From: Sanderia malayensis | Taxonomy: Eukaryota; Cnidaria; Scyphozoa; Semaeostomeae; Pelagiidae | NCBI GenBank assembly: GCA_013076295.1 | Contig: RQOL01000661.1 | Span: forward strand, 27,329-91,328 | Direction of reading: 5' to 3' | Length of the DNA stretch: 64,000 nt | In this document: positions 23,201 to 33,902 of the stretch, piece by piece | Layout of the letters: the number at the start of each line of letters is the position of its first letter | Numbering within the stretch: the stretch's first letter is position 1 | Notes under the pieces: model-generated | Told to the model about the DNA's origin: nothing | The model's input: only the letters and a program-made list of their open reading frames with translations | Databases searched by the model: none | Position numbers and translations under genes: made by a program

Positions 23201-26200
23201 TCGATGAGATGAAAATATCAGATGGTTTAGTTTATGACAAGTACAGTGGATATCTTATTGGCTTCACAGACTTGGGAGATAAAGAAAGTAACGAGGCTTG
23301 CCTTGAAAAGGAAAACACGCTTGCTACACATGCACTTTTGTTTTACATCAGAGGCTTATCAAGTGATCTTTGTTTTCCATTGGCATATTTTGCAACAGAA
23401 ACACTGACTTGCACTCGAATTATGCCATTATTTTGGAAATGTGTTGCAATTTTAGAATTAAATTGCAATCTTTGGGTCATTGCTGCAATCTCAGACGGTG
23501 CATCACCGAATCGCAAATTCTTCAAGCTACACCAGATGCTAGATGGAAATGCAGATGCAGGTGTTATTTATCGAACTGTGAACTTGTTTAAGGCCAACAG
23601 ATTTGTTTATTTCTTCAGTGATGCACCCCAACCTCTCAAAACCAGCAGAAATTGCTTGTACAACTCAAGAGCAAACCTAAATGAAGGTACACGCTACATG
23701 TGGAATAATGACAAATACATGGTTTGGAGCCATATATCTGACCTCTACCATGCTGAAGTAGAACGAGGATTAAAGTTACTCCCAAAACTTTCTCATGACC
23801 ATGTGAAGCTGACAAGTTACAGCAAAATGAAAGTTCGGCTTGCTGTTGAGGTTCTGAGCTGCAGTGTAGCTGCAGTGCTAAGAAAGTTCAGTCCAACCAT
23901 GTGCTTGGCTACAGCAGATTTTTGTGGGAAGATGGATGGTTTTTTTGACTGCTTAAATGTTCAAGATTTAAAAGAACATGAGATGAAGAAAAAACCATTC
24001 TTAAAGCCATACACTTCTCAAGATGATGAACGATTATCATGGTTAAAAAAAGACTTTCTTGGATATATTGATGAATGGAAAAAGTCCATAGATGAACGTC
24101 CTGGTGAATTCATAAATGATCAGAAAGAGAAAATGTTCATTTCAATGCCAACATACATTGGTCTGAAAACAACAACCCTGTCCGTAATTGATTGCATCAA
24201 ATTTCTTTTGTCAGAGGGTATGCCTTACGTCCTTACAGAAAAATTCAACCAGGATGACTGTGAGAAATATTTTGGGAGACAAAGGTCACTTGGCAGAAGA
24301 AACGATAACCCTACAATTCAACAATTTGGGTACAATAATAATACAATTCGAATCCAGCGCTCTGTGAGAACAACCACTGGAAACACTAGTGGAAAATATG
24401 GTGGTCTCAAAAAGAATTCATCGTGGTTTCATGTTGATGATGAACCCCTCAAAAAGCGAACAAGAAACAACAAGAGACAATAATTAACTAACATAACATA
24501 AAATAAATAACGTTTACAAGACTATTGTATACTGTACATAGTTCAGATTAGCAGCAAGAAATTTTCCAAAAATTATCTTCTGTCCAAGATTAATCTATTT
24601 GTCGGTTTGAGCTCTTTTTAATTCTTTTCTCAAAGCCTTCTTACCATCTTCATATCTTTGCTTGCCACCCTTGCTGGATTTTATTTTAGATGTTTTCTGT
24701 TTCATCTTAAATGTGAAATCCTTGATGAAAGAAAATGCGCGAACCCTCAGATACAATGTAAATATTTTTTCCAAAACATTTTTAGAAACTTCTTCATATT
24801 CTTCCTGATACAAAGGGCAATCTTCCAATATTGATAAAAGCAGGTTGTTCACATCGAAATTTTGCATGAGTGTAGCCACCATTAAATCTATTTTTATACT
24901 TTTGATGTTTTCTTCATTCCATGTTTCTGCTTGAAATATCTTTTCGGCAGCAATAAAAAGACCATGTGCTGTGTCTGTTATTCCCCAAAGACCACCACGA
25001 CTCAAACAAGAAACTAAGTTTAGACTCTATATTTTCTGCTTTAAAAGCTTTGAAAATTGCACAAACAATTTCATTGTATTTACTAGAATGTTTCTTTTCC
25101 TGATAAAAAATTTTCCTTATGACATATCCTGCAAGGCATTCAATGGCACTTAAACCTCTTTCAGTGAGGGTAGAACTTGAATTTGCAAGTGTTGGTGGTT
25201 TTAAATGAAACTCCACTTCATTTATTTGTTTTTGACAAATGTTGATGGCCAACAAAGATGCTTCAGTGCCTTCCATTTCTGGGAAGAAGTGGCTGCTTTT
25301 TAGTGCAACTTGGCCATAAAAATCAGAAAAAAAATTTTCTTTTTTCTTGCTGTTGCTCAATTTAAAACACAAGTTGTCAACAATGTTGAAAAAGTCATTT
25401 GCCACAAATTGACTGGCGTCAAAACAATTTGTTTCATAGTAATGATGAAATTTGGCGTTGATTTCTTTTCCATAACACTCATCTTGGGCAATTTCAAGGC
25501 AGCTTTTGTTTAAAATGAGCTTAATATCCGTTTCAGTAAGAGTAACTTTTTTATGTTTCATATTGGTATGTCTTTTCAGGCCAGTAGTTGTTTTGTATAC
25601 AGCGCTGCATATCTCACATATGTTATTCTTGACCTCGGTAGGAACCTTGAGGGAAAACAAAAACATACATGAATTCTATTTCTTAACACTCGCACATTAC
25701 ATATTGCTTTACGAACAAAGTTTTACCATAAAAAATTGTAACAAAATATGTAAAAGCCGAATGCCGATAGGCCTAATATATATTCAGGTTGAGAAAAACA
25801 AGTAAAAATGCTTTAAAATTTCGTATTTGCCTGATTAAAAATGTTGATTTATCATACTTACATCGATAACTTCCTTCTCAAACTTCTTTTCTACGTCTTT
25901 ATCCTCTTCTAAGGCAGAAATTATGTTGAGAATGCTCTCATCGTCAACAAAGCTAGGTGTTATCAAATCCTCCATTGCTAACTTCAAAAACCGCCTTGGA
26001 CGTGCTTTGGTATTTCGTGGTTTTTCTAACATCAGACAAGAGACCCAGCGTCTGTTTCCAAACCAGTCCCTTTCTATTAACTATGGTTAAACATAGCATC
26101 AACATATAACAAGATGTTTGCAATTGTTATCTTTAGATGGAGTATATTGAACGGTTTAATGCTGTTGGATACTGCTTGGTAATGAAGCCTAATGGAAAGA

Positions 26201-28066
26201 TTGTATCATCAGGAACGATCAGAGGCGAGGGATTCCTTGCAAGTGAATTTGCCACTTGCAGAAAATTCTCAGATTACTGTGGCGAGCTGGATATTTCTAT
26301 TCTATTTTTCTTTTTCAGGATGCTCTGTTAAATTTGAAAAAGTCGCAACAAAATTATTTGCCATAATCTCCAGTTTGGAACAACTTAACCTAGGTAAGAA
26401 TAAAGATATAAATTAGATTTTTCAGTCTAATAACAACTTAAATTTGAGCTAGTAATAGCTATGCAAATGAGTTTCACCTTCGATAAACTTTTTTCAAACT
26501 TAAGCTCTTTAATTATATTATACATTTGTAAAAAGGACTAGAAGGAACTAATTTCAAACTTTTTGTTTAGTTTATCATTTTTTATCTCCAAACTTTTATA
26601 GTACTATTTGGAGTTGTATGCTGAACTACTGTAGGCCGATAACCTATTTTTCTGAACGCTTGTCTGAAATTATTGGGACTCACTTGAATGGAGCTCTAAA
26701 CGGTTTCGAATCTTATTTTTTAGATTTTCCATCAAGCAGAACTTACTCAAAAACAGAAGTGAGGCTTTTTCTCAACAAAGAGTACAGTAAGCCATTTTTT
26801 TCTAATTTGAATATACCTTTGCTTTTTTCTGTTAATGTTTTTTACTGCTTTCTTTCATAATATTGAAAGTGTTCTCCGAAAGTTGATTTTCAAAACTTAT
26901 TTTTTAGGGTTTTAATAGGGAAATACTCATATTGATGTCTTTCATACTGAAACTTTGCAAAACAACCCTGGGCTATATATATAAATGATACAGTAAAGGG
27001 ATAACTTGAATACTAAAAGGCTTAATTTCTGTCCTTTTCTCACTTTAAGCATGATCTTCTTTCCATGATGTCCATGTTTAGATATTGCATATATTGCTTC
27101 ATGTGCACAAACGAGTCTTGTCTCCATGTGTTCAACAGGCAATCTTGACTTCAAAAGTTGGATCGGGTGGATGGAGAAATATATTGATTTGAAAGACTTA
27201 AATTTAAGCATCAACATCACTCAAATTAACTGATATATATGTTAGATTATGGTCTAGGCTGTTGGCCTTTGCTTCCTCATACAGCATAAGGTATTCAGTC
27301 AATAAGTTTTTTGAGTCACCCAATTCGGGTTGAGCGTGCAAAACTTAGCAAAAAACCTTGAAAAATTTGCATTGCCTTCCGATTTTCTCCTTCAGGTTCT
27401 GTTGTTGGCGAACCTTTTCGGGTTCCTTACAAAAGTGTTGGCACGTCATTTACTGTAGAAGGGTGGCCAAAAACAGTGCCATACAAAACCTCTGCAAGAA
27501 TGGGTCCGACTCAGCTCAAACGGGTTATGGAAGTAAAAGACAAGATCAAATTCATTCTGATCGGTGAGCTGCCTAGATTACCATTTGAAAAGTCTGCTAC
27601 AAACGATCCTGGCATAAGTGATACAGTTGCTGGAGAAGAAGAAATTGATGTCGATCCTGGTAGATCTGATGTAACCTCGGAGGTTTTGCAACCTCCCAAA
27701 AAGAAATCAAGAGGCAAAAAGGTGTCCTGCGTCAAGAAGGGTGACATAGTACCTGTATATGCACCAATAGAGAATACCGAAGATAATGTTGGTTATCCTT
27801 TCTGGTTGTTTATTTGCAACGGTAAGATTCGAACGGATGGAACTCTACTTGGTAGATGGCTTAATCAAACAGAGGAGGACAGGACATTCATAGATCTTGG
27901 GCAGCGTCGCTCTATATTTGAAACGAATATAGTTGTTTTCGATAATCAGAGAGTCACTTTAAATGATAGCCATTTTGAAAAGAAGAGAGGCGAGTCCTAT
28001 AAATTAACTAAAGCAGCGTGTGAGTGGTTTCTGGATATCTCATTCGGAGCTTTTAATTCTACTTGA
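17239..28066 (+). CDS. homeodomain plus HMG-like multi-exon host gene
   Basis: Exon 1 (17239-17566) starts MAPTKFSEAQ and encodes a homeodomain, recognisable by the third helix SIKVWINNRKRKDKK, then RRPSGWNLFM, which looks like the start of an HMG-type box. Exon 2 (19097-19284) continues in phase with MKVAHEMYSALGEAEKEKL, the helical part of such a box. Exons 26137-26242, 26319-26393, 26602-26786 and 27396-28066 follow; most phases fit, but the join 26393/26602 does not, so an exon may be missed there. The last exon holds KRVMEVKDKIKFILIGELP, a lysine-rich linker (PPKKKSRGKK) and a C-terminal domain I do not recognise. A 6.17-kb P-type transposon fills most of the intron between 19284 and 26137. 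It is probably a nuclear DNA-binding protein. That all exons belong to one gene is inferred. Confidence 0.6.
17541..17601 (+). repeat. short direct duplication across exon 1 donor
   Basis: ATTTATGTGCATTGCGAGTTT occurs twice, about 40 bases apart, just before and just after the exon 1 splice donor at 17566. It creates an extended open frame past the donor, which explains why the simple ORF runs to 17622. Confidence 0.75.
17640..19096 (+). other. intron 1 of homeodomain gene
   Basis: AT-rich intronic sequence between exons 1 and 2. No mobile element with clear ends or convincing coding frame was seen. Confidence 0.45.
19914..19941 (+). repeat. left terminal inverted repeat of P-like element
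   Basis: 28 bases, exact reverse complement of 26058-26085, ending in GACTGGTTTGG. Confidence 0.93.
21259..21589 (+). mobile_element. MITE with CCGTA-type TIRs and TA duplication
   Basis: Ends CCGTATTTCCTCGATTAAA and its near-perfect reverse complement (25 bp, 2 mismatches) are flanked by TA at 21257-21258 and 21590-21591. The interior is made of repeated TCGATTAAACGCCCC-like blocks. It interrupts the transposase codons so that CTA joins AGT once the insertion and one TA are ignored. Confidence 0.88.
22026..22160 (+). promoter_or_regulatory. promoter-like block: two CACGTG boxes, CCAAT, octamer
   Basis: CACGTG 22064-22069, ATTGG (CCAAT on the other strand) 22097-22101, CACGTG 22116-22121 and ATGCAAAT 22146-22153. 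Box-to-box distances of 33, 19 and 30 bases are identical at 50012-50101 in copy C, which argues for constraint or recent common origin. A shared GAACACAGGTGATAG follows about 165 bases later in both. Confidence 0.5.
22457..22923 (+). repeat. 88-bp tandem array, 4 regular copies plus one diverged
   Basis: Regular units start at 22572, 22660, 22748 and 22836. A first, diverged unit starts near 22458. Each unit has GCGAGCGTAGCGAGC, GGGGTTGAAAGGGGCATGAG and GCAGCGCACGAAGTGCGCC, with internal palindromes. Single-unit relatives lie at 1-165 and 51774-51857. Confidence 0.92.
24595..26032 (-). pseudogene. C2H2 finger protein with P-transposase C-terminal region
   Basis: Convergent to the transposase and inside the same TIRs. 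Exon 1 (26032-25862) starts MLEKPRNTKARPRRFLKLAM and ends at a GTAAGT donor. Exon 2 (from 25645) begins with a C2H2 finger, CEICSAVYKTTTGLKRHTNMKH. Further on are LTERGLSAIECLAGYVIRKI and SRGGLWGITDTAHGLFIAAE, motifs normally found in the C-terminal part of P/THAP9-like transposases, then a basic tail LRKELKRAQTDK. A one-base frame change near 24990-25010 separates the AGYV and SRGGL parts, so the copy is probably dead, unless a very short intron lies there. The element would thus have split the transposase C-terminus onto a separate, opposite-strand gene. Confidence 0.65.
26058..26085 (-). repeat. right terminal inverted repeat of P-like element
   Basis: 28 bases, exact reverse complement of the left repeat, followed by the GTTAAAC target duplication. 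Confidence 0.93.
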
Positions 28067-29591
28067 TTATCATATTTAGTTTATTATGTTTGTATCTAAG
28101 TTAGTTACATCATGTTCAAGTTAATTTGAAAAAGAATCTCTTCCGTAAAACCAGGGGTCGAAAATTTTTTTATGTGCCTGTGACCGCAGTAAAGTACAAC
28201 AAAATGTGTTGAAATTGAATTTATCAAGCTGTTAGAATTGGAATTCGTTGTTAAAATTTGAATTTGCTGTGGGAAGTTGTATTATCTGTGATGAAATTTT
28301 TCTGCCATTTTAGATTTGTAAGAAATATTTCGAAATGTCTCCACTCTATTTTAGATACAGTATGTGGCAAAAAACCAGACAGTAACATGCACAAGGCCGG
28401 AAAATTTCATTGCATACCCCATCAAAAATTTAGCTATGACCTGTAAGCTTAATACGTTACATTTTATAAATGGGAATGAAAATCTGGCAGAGCTTTAACA
28501 CTGAGTTTTTACTGTACAGTATTGTTCAATGCATTAAACAATATACTCGCACTACAAATATGAATATCCTCTTTAGGGTAAGGTCCTCTGTGAAATTGAA
28601 ATTGCTCACAAAATGGGGGATTAGCAAAAGAATCCAAAGAATGAAATGTTTTGTCATTTTGTAAAGTGGACCTGATATAAAGTTGGATGTAAAATTCGAT
28701 TCCTCATCATAGGTCCATTATATAAAAAGAAGATTGAACATTTTTACATCATTTTGGCTTCTATGTTTTTGGCTCATGAAGTGAGAGCAAAAGGAAATAA
28801 AACAACCTGGAAAATTGTCCTAAATTATCCGAATAGTTTTATTAATAATTGATAATCACCATTCATAACTTTAAAATAAAATTTGTTTGATTACAATGTT
28901 TTGTCTTCTGTTAAGAGTTACTTTCAAGTATCAAAATTATTTAGTAATCTTTGTTATTGGAGTTAGTTTTAGCCAACTGGTGAGTTTTACAGCTGTAAGG
29001 GTCATGTCGGCCTATTTTCTGGCATTATAAAACAATAAACGAAAAACCACCAAAAACTGTCCAATATTTCTTGTTAGTTCTTGTGAATAATTTTTTCAGT
29101 AAAGTAGTTGGAAGGTAGGTAAAAAGTTGGAAATTAGGTAGGTACTAGGTAAAAAAATGGAAATTATAATGGAAGTGTGTTGCACTTTGTTGATATTTAG
29201 ATTTTATATTCTTCTAACAGAAGGCAAGCCAACTTATTGCTTTAAATTTAGCCTTTCGGCTACCCCATGGTAAAAGGTAAATGTTTCAAAAGTGATTGAT
29301 TTATGAGTGCATGTCTACTAACCAACACGATCAATCGATCATCGCCCATGGGCTTGTGGAAACGGTGTGTACGAAATTCCACTGATCCTATCCAGAACAT
29401 GTCTTCAGTCCATTTTTTGTTCTTAACACGTAATATCGACACGCATGCAAAGTGATTTAAAAACAAAGAAGGGGTTGGTAGAAAAAATATTGCTTCTAAG
29501 CTGTAAGAATGACGAAATAAAAAATTAATAGTTTATCTGTATATCAATATGGACAATGGGGATGAATTTACAGGGCTTCAAACGATTCGGC
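28067..29591. other. intergenic, no gene seen
   Basis: AT-rich sequence between the homeodomain gene's stop and the pseudokinase stop. A short GTAGGTA-rich patch lies near 29110-29150. Confidence 0.45.
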
Positions 29592-30500
29592 TTATTCTGT
29601 TGCCCGCACTGAAAATCTTGCCAAAGCCTCTTCCAATCTTTCATCACTCATACATCTATCTTGCACCAAACCCATACATTCTGCAGCGAACGAGGAGACT
29701 GATTGACACAACGTGTTATTGGAGGACAATGTGCTTCTTAAGTGCCAGCAGATTGTAAAGCCCAGACAAAATAAATCGCTCTCGACTGAAACTTTTTGCA
29801 AGCGGTCTTTGACTTTGAATGGAAGACAGCAATCTTTGCCAAATGTATCCAGAAACACCTGAGGAATTACATAGGCATCTTTTTGGAGGCACACATGACT
29901 ATATCCTAAAAGAGTCGGGGTTCCTGTGTTGGCATCTACAACAACATTCTTATGATGTATATTGTTGTGCAAAATACCATTATGATGGATATGGCTAACA
30001 GCTTTGATGACCCCTGAAACGATTGTTGCGAGTTTCTGTTCACAATCAGGTTTCATTGAAACAAGGGGAACCCAATTTAGTGAGTATGATGTGATGATTT
30101 GGGGAATCCTTCTGGTTACTAGACCATATGGGTAAGGAATGTTGGGATGGCTACTTAAAATATTCAATATCTGGTATTCTTTCACCATAATCTGGGGCTG
30201 ACCCAGATAGCACTTCGCCGCAACATCCATACCCTTGAACTTAGCTTCAAAAACAAAAGACCTAGCACCATTAGTAATTTTCACTGAGGCTGTTAATTCA
30301 TCTTCATGAATTATGACAACCCCTTGTCGAAGTAATTCTACATTGGAACCGAGCCGCCCCTCGTGTTGCAGTTCCAGCAATTTGTAAAGTCTTCTCGCTA
30401 ACAAATTCTTCCATTGTCTCAAACATGATTTTGGATTCAAAACCCTTCGCCATTCGATAGTAGAATTGATGATTTGAGAGTTCCGCATATAGAAAATCAA
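29592..30500 (-). CDS. protein kinase-like pseudokinase
   Basis: Intronless 302-codon ORF (ATG at 30500; an alternative ATG lies four codons in) with protein-kinase architecture. The beta-3 lysine is kept in VAAKCYLG (K96); YQILNILSSHPNIPYPYGLV fits the alpha-C/beta-4 region. The catalytic loop reads ILHNNIHHKNVVVD: HRD has become HNN (N180), so the catalytic base is missing, while the later Asn (N185) is kept. DFG is replaced by LGY (198-200). ESDLFCLGFTI matches the alpha-F DxWSxG region. The protein should fold and perhaps bind nucleotide but lacks normal catalysis. The frame is intact over its whole length, which argues for selection or recent origin. The lack of introns fits a retrocopy. 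Confidence 0.65.
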   Translation of the reverse strand: MIFYMRNSQIINSTIEWRRVLNPKSCLRQWKNLLARRLYKLLELQHEGRLGSNVELLRQGVVIIHEDELTASVKITNGARSFVFEAKFKGMDVAAKCYLGQPQIMVKEYQILNILSSHPNIPYPYGLVTRRIPQIITSYSLNWVPLVSMKPDCEQKLATIVSGVIKAVSHIHHNGILHNNIHHKNVVVDANTGTPTLLGYSHVCLQKDAYVIPQVFLDTFGKDCCLPFKVKDRLQKVSVESDLFCLGFTICWHLRSTLSSNNTLCQSVSSFAAECMGLVQDRCMSDERLEEALARFSVRATE

Positions 30501-30665
30501 ATGAAGAAAAGTGTTTGTAAATTTGTTTTTGACTGCCTACGGAAGAATGTATGTGAGCCGTTTAAGGATTACTTCGAAAGAGCAAAACATGAAAAATGCA
30601 CAAGAAACAACAACTATACCGCTAAACTGCCACGAATGAAAACAAAATTGGGCAAAAGTGTATAA

Positions 30666-31188
30666 CATATGCTGGTGGAAGAATTTTCAATGATTTACCC
30701 CTTGAGGCTAGAAAGATTCAGTCCAGGATTGTTTTTACTTCTTTTTTACTTCTTACTTATTATATATATTTCTTAACTCTTACTATAAGCATTACATTAT
30801 ATATTTGTATATTGATAAATATTATATATTTTTAAACTTAATGTAGTTATTATATATATTTTTTAACTCTTACTTTCAAGACAGGACCCTTAAGATAACA
30901 GCATTTGACTATGCTGATAGGCTATCCTGTATAAATATTCGTGTATTATTATTATTATTATTATTATGATAACTGTTGCTGCGTTCGAGTTTCTCTATTT
31001 TGTTTTCCTTTTTCTTCACTGATCTTTGTAAATTGTCTACTTGGTCTTTGAGACAGTGTTCGGTTTCCTTGCTATCACTGCACTTCTGTTAAAAAAATGA
31101 ATTTTATGTTTACGAAAACCTTTTCGAATTACGAAACCCTCCGTGACACTTAAATTGTCACTACCTTAAAAGCCTAGGAAAATAAAAC
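30666..31188. other. AT-rich spacer before Penelope-like element
   Basis: Contains a TTATTA run at 30946-30966 and two similar TTATATATAT...TTTAACTCTTACT blocks near 30760 and 30850. No gene seen. Confidence 0.4.
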
Positions 31189-31242
31189 CTTGAAGGAAGT
31201 GCAACCAACAATGATTTCAGCAATCTTTTTGTTAACAATATA

Positions 31243-31267
31243 TTTCGGATAATATATCCATCATCAG
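31243..31267 (-). ncRNA. candidate hammerhead ribozyme core, PLE copy 1
   Basis: Read on the minus strand: CTGATGA, a 5-bp stem with 3-base loop (GGATA..TATCC), then GAAA, preceded by TACC. This is the conserved core order of a type I hammerhead. Penelope-like pseudo-LTRs are known to carry such ribozymes. Stem III and the cleavage site were not settled by eye. Confidence 0.55.
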
Positions 31268-31458
31268 GTAGAATATTAAAATATTAAAATAACTACAGTA
31301 AAACCGTTACAAGCTTTTGATAAAAATGAGTTCAAATTCTAAAAGTCTGTTTTACATTTTATACTACAATGAAATTACAATAGAAATTATACCTAGTTAC
31401 TAAAAGTCAATGAACAGGAACAGTTACAAAAGATTTTAGAAAAACGTGTCAAATGCTA

Positions 31459-33096
31459 TTATATTTTGATCACCAGTGACCGACTCCTGTATTCATCTTT
31501 TGTGTTTAAAATTGGTTTCAGTTCGTTAATCATTAGTGCCTCCAGAGTCATTAGATGATACACAGATTTGAATGTTGAACAAAGGATTAGAACGTTTTCC
31601 ATTGATAGCTCACAATCACAGTTCTTTAAATGATTACTCACAGGAACATTACGTTCATGCTCCTTGATGCGGCATTGTAAATGACGGCTTGTTTGGCCGA
31701 CATAGCACGCATTACAGCGTGGACAAGTAATCTTGTAAACCACGCCGCTTTTATGTGATTTTTCAATTTCAGGTTTCAGCGATGGTAACAAAGATCTCAA
31801 TTCCTTAAGTGTAAACACAACTTTACATGGAGCATTTAGCTTACGCAATGCTCGTTCAAGCTTTTCAGATTCTTTACCCCGATATTGCAAACACAGCATC
31901 TTTTCTTCCTCTTTTCCTTCAGTATTATCCATATTCTCCTTTTCCGTACGATTTTCAACAATTTTGTTCAACGTCTTCTCTATTATAGGGTCATAAAATG
32001 ACGAGGGGTACTGATTATTCTCTAGGATGACTTTAGCCCTAACCAAACTTTCATGAAAGTTATACCAAGTACTGCATGACGGGTAAATCCTGTGAACCAA
32101 GCCTGATACCACTGATCGTTTATATCTTTGAGGTACAAGGGCGTGGAAATTCATTTTTACACCAGTATCTGTTGGCTTAGTGTACCACTTAGACGAAAGT
32201 TTCCCATCCGATCGTTGTATCTTCATATCCAGAAAAGGAAGGGCTGCATTATTTTCTTGTTCAATTGTAAATTTGAGTGAGGGGTGTAAGTTGTTTATTT
32301 CACGCAGTTTTTCATCAATGTGATCGTTATTGATTTCCCTTATTATGTCGTCCATATATCTGGAGTACAGGGTCGCTTCGTCTCTTATCAGGCTGTCAAA
32401 TTTGCTCATCCAGCCATTGGCAAGCATCGGGGCTGGTGGGCTGCCCATTGCTAATCCATTAACTTGGCGGTAGTACCCATCACTAGTTAGCATGAGAACA
32501 TTACAGCTACATATCGAGACTAACTCCTTAAATGTCTCCCGGTCTACTGGCGGCTCTTCATATCTTCCAGAGTATAGAAGTTCTGTACAATCATCGATGG
32601 CTTCGTGCAGTGGCACATTGGTATATAAGGATGTTACATCAAAGCTAACTAGTTCATCATTTTCCTTCAGCTTAATATCAGATAGACTATCAGATATGAT
32701 TTTTGTTGAGGAATTGATGTTACACTCTTCCACAACAGACAACCATTTGCAAATCTGATTAGCAATTTTATAGTAAGCTGAACCCGGCATGGAGAGAACT
32801 GGTCTCATAGGTACGTTCACTTTGTGAATTTTTGCCAAGCCATACAAACGTGGTGGCTGACTTCCAACTGGTTTTAATCTATCATACAATGTTCCCATGA
32901 TCTTATCCCTTTCTCTCAGGTCTTTCAGTATCGATGTTATCCTTTCTTCCTCTTTCAGGACTGGATGTTTTTCATTCTTGCGTTTGGGTAATACCTTTTC
33001 GAACTGGGGTAGTTTTATGACGTCATTCAATTTGCTCTTGTACATTTCAACACTCATGATACAAATTCCAATGCCTTTATCAAAAGGAATTGCCAT
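31459..33096 (-). CDS. Penelope-like reverse transcriptase with GIY-YIG endonuclease
   Basis: 545-codon frame. RT motifs: LYGLAKIHK (84-92), VSFDVTSLYTNVP (150-162), VNGLAMGSPPAPMLAN (212-227) and SRYMDDI (245-251), the YxDD catalytic box. FLDMKI follows at 288-293. The C-terminus is a GIY-YIG nuclease: GVVYKITCPRCNACYVGQTS (451-470), R471, H480 and the conserved glutamate in LEALMINELKP (E519); the Cys cluster CPRCNAC is typical of Penelope-like enzymes. The element inserts by target-primed reverse transcription. The N-terminal part of the protein lies upstream in other frames, so this ORF is 5'-incomplete. A second C-terminal copy sits at 34130-34504. Confidence 0.88.
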   Translation of the reverse strand: MAIPFDKGIGICIMSVEMYKSKLNDVIKLPQFEKVLPKRKNEKHPVLKEEERITSILKDLRERDKIMGTLYDRLKPVGSQPPRLYGLAKIHKVNVPMRPVLSMPGSAYYKIANQICKWLSVVEECNINSSTKIISDSLSDIKLKENDELVSFDVTSLYTNVPLHEAIDDCTELLYSGRYEEPPVDRETFKELVSICSCNVLMLTSDGYYRQVNGLAMGSPPAPMLANGWMSKFDSLIRDEATLYSRYMDDIIREINNDHIDEKLREINNLHPSLKFTIEQENNAALPFLDMKIQRSDGKLSSKWYTKPTDTGVKMNFHALVPQRYKRSVVSGLVHRIYPSCSTWYNFHESLVRAKVILENNQYPSSFYDPIIEKTLNKIVENRTEKENMDNTEGKEEEKMLCLQYRGKESEKLERALRKLNAPCKVVFTLKELRSLLPSLKPEIEKSHKSGVVYKITCPRCNACYVGQTSRHLQCRIKEHERNVPVSNHLKNCDCELSMENVLILCSTFKSVYHLMTLEALMINELKPILNTKDEYRSRSLVIKI

Positions 33097-33159
33097 GAGT
33101 TTATTGTCTTTTAAGTACTTCTTTGTTAATTGTATGTTTCTAGACGATTTCTGCTTGTT

Positions 33160-33864
33160 TCATTTCTTAATGTACGCAACAGTTTTAACATTAATATCCG
33201 TGATGACATCCTCCTCTAGCTTTCGTTTATCCCTGCAATATCTGATAAGTTCATCTAACTCTGAAAGAATGTCATTTTTATAAAATTTTTCCAGAATGAC
33301 ATTCCTTGGACCAAGTGCAAGTGTGTCGATAACGAACTTGGGTGGCTTTGTTGTCAATTCGTAACAAACTACGGTGTTATTGACATTGAATAGTGGTCTT
33401 TCTTGTTCTTTCGAAAGCCCTGATAATTTGTTGTTGAGTTTTCTTGATAGTTCTTTCTTAAAACAGCGCAGGTCGTATCTCGTGTGAAGTATAATTCATG
33501 GAATGAATTTAACGTGTAGTTTCTGTTTAACTCCATTCCGCTTTTCTTCAAGTTTTGCCACTGATGTTGTCAAATCCCCTTTCGCTTTATGAAGTTCTTT
33601 TCTCAGCAAACGTAATTGAAAATCAAGTACTGCTTTATCATCAAAACAACCATCCGTGGGGATTTTAAACTTGAGAAATTTCGGAATAATGCTGGCTTTG
33701 AGACAATTCTCCAGAAATTCTATAGGAAGACTGTGACTTTCTTTTTTACGCAGTATTTTACGATACTGAAGAAAATCTTTCCAACAGCCATTTCGTTTGA
33801 GCTCCAACATAAGTAATGCATAGGCCAAAACATTGTGACAGTAAATAACTTGAAGGAAGTGCAA
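33160..33864 (-). pseudogene. Penelope-like N-terminal region, frame-broken
   Basis: Overlapping minus-strand frames 33864-33496, 33551-33369 and 33357-33160 together cover the N-terminal domain that precedes the RT. Recognisable pieces include LEFLENCLKA-like helices, then TKPPKFVIDTLALGPRN, a conserved Penelope N-terminal phrase. Frame changes near 33500, 33365 and 33160 separate them. Confidence 0.65.
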
Positions 33865-33902
33865 CCAACAATGATTTCTGCAATTTTTTTAATAACAATA
33901 TA

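Larger units (their letters stand above)
20078..24483 (+). pseudogene. THAP-domain P-element-like transposase, disrupted
   Basis: The family's order is readable. Exon 1 (20078 to about 20329) is a THAP-like C2CH zinc domain (CFTDKANKSGKYAG, FYENWRKEV, YFCENHY) broken by a TAG at 20267-20269. Exon 2 (20466-21055) begins KGRKTLRPGAIPTENLPKK. A frame change near 21030-21055 leads to a coiled-coil segment, then SPFMQLFWKEQTK. After the inserted element comes VIRFCLSIAAKSSSAYDELR and LPSQKTLRDYRNA, a TGA at 23107-23109, then the RNase H-like catalytic region: SFDEMKISDGLVYDKYSGYL, AAISDGASPNRKFFKLH, FFSDAPQPLKTSRN and EKYFGRQRSLGRRNDNPT. These are hallmarks of P/THAP9-like transposases. The 23134-24483 part alone is a clean 449-codon frame. 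Two nonsense codons, a frame change and two insertions make it non-functional. Confidence 0.85.
19914..26085 (+). mobile_element. P-superfamily DNA transposon, 6.17 kb, nested insertions
   Basis: Perfect 28-bp terminal inverted repeats begin CATAGTTAATAGAAAGGGAC (19914-19941 and 26058-26085). They are flanked by the direct repeat GTTAAAC at 19907-19913 and 26086-26092; P elements normally give 8 bp, here 7 match. The element carries a plus-strand THAP/P transposase pseudogene and a convergent minus-strand gene with a C2H2 finger and the P-transposase C-terminal region. Two later insertions lie inside the transposase: a MITE (21259-21589) and a 1.27-kb element (21716-22986). It sits in an intron of the homeodomain gene. 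Confidence 0.9.

Noticed and set aside
26942..27220. 92-codon minus-strand ORF
   Set aside because: Lies in the last intron of the homeodomain gene, opposite strand, with no domain or splice support.
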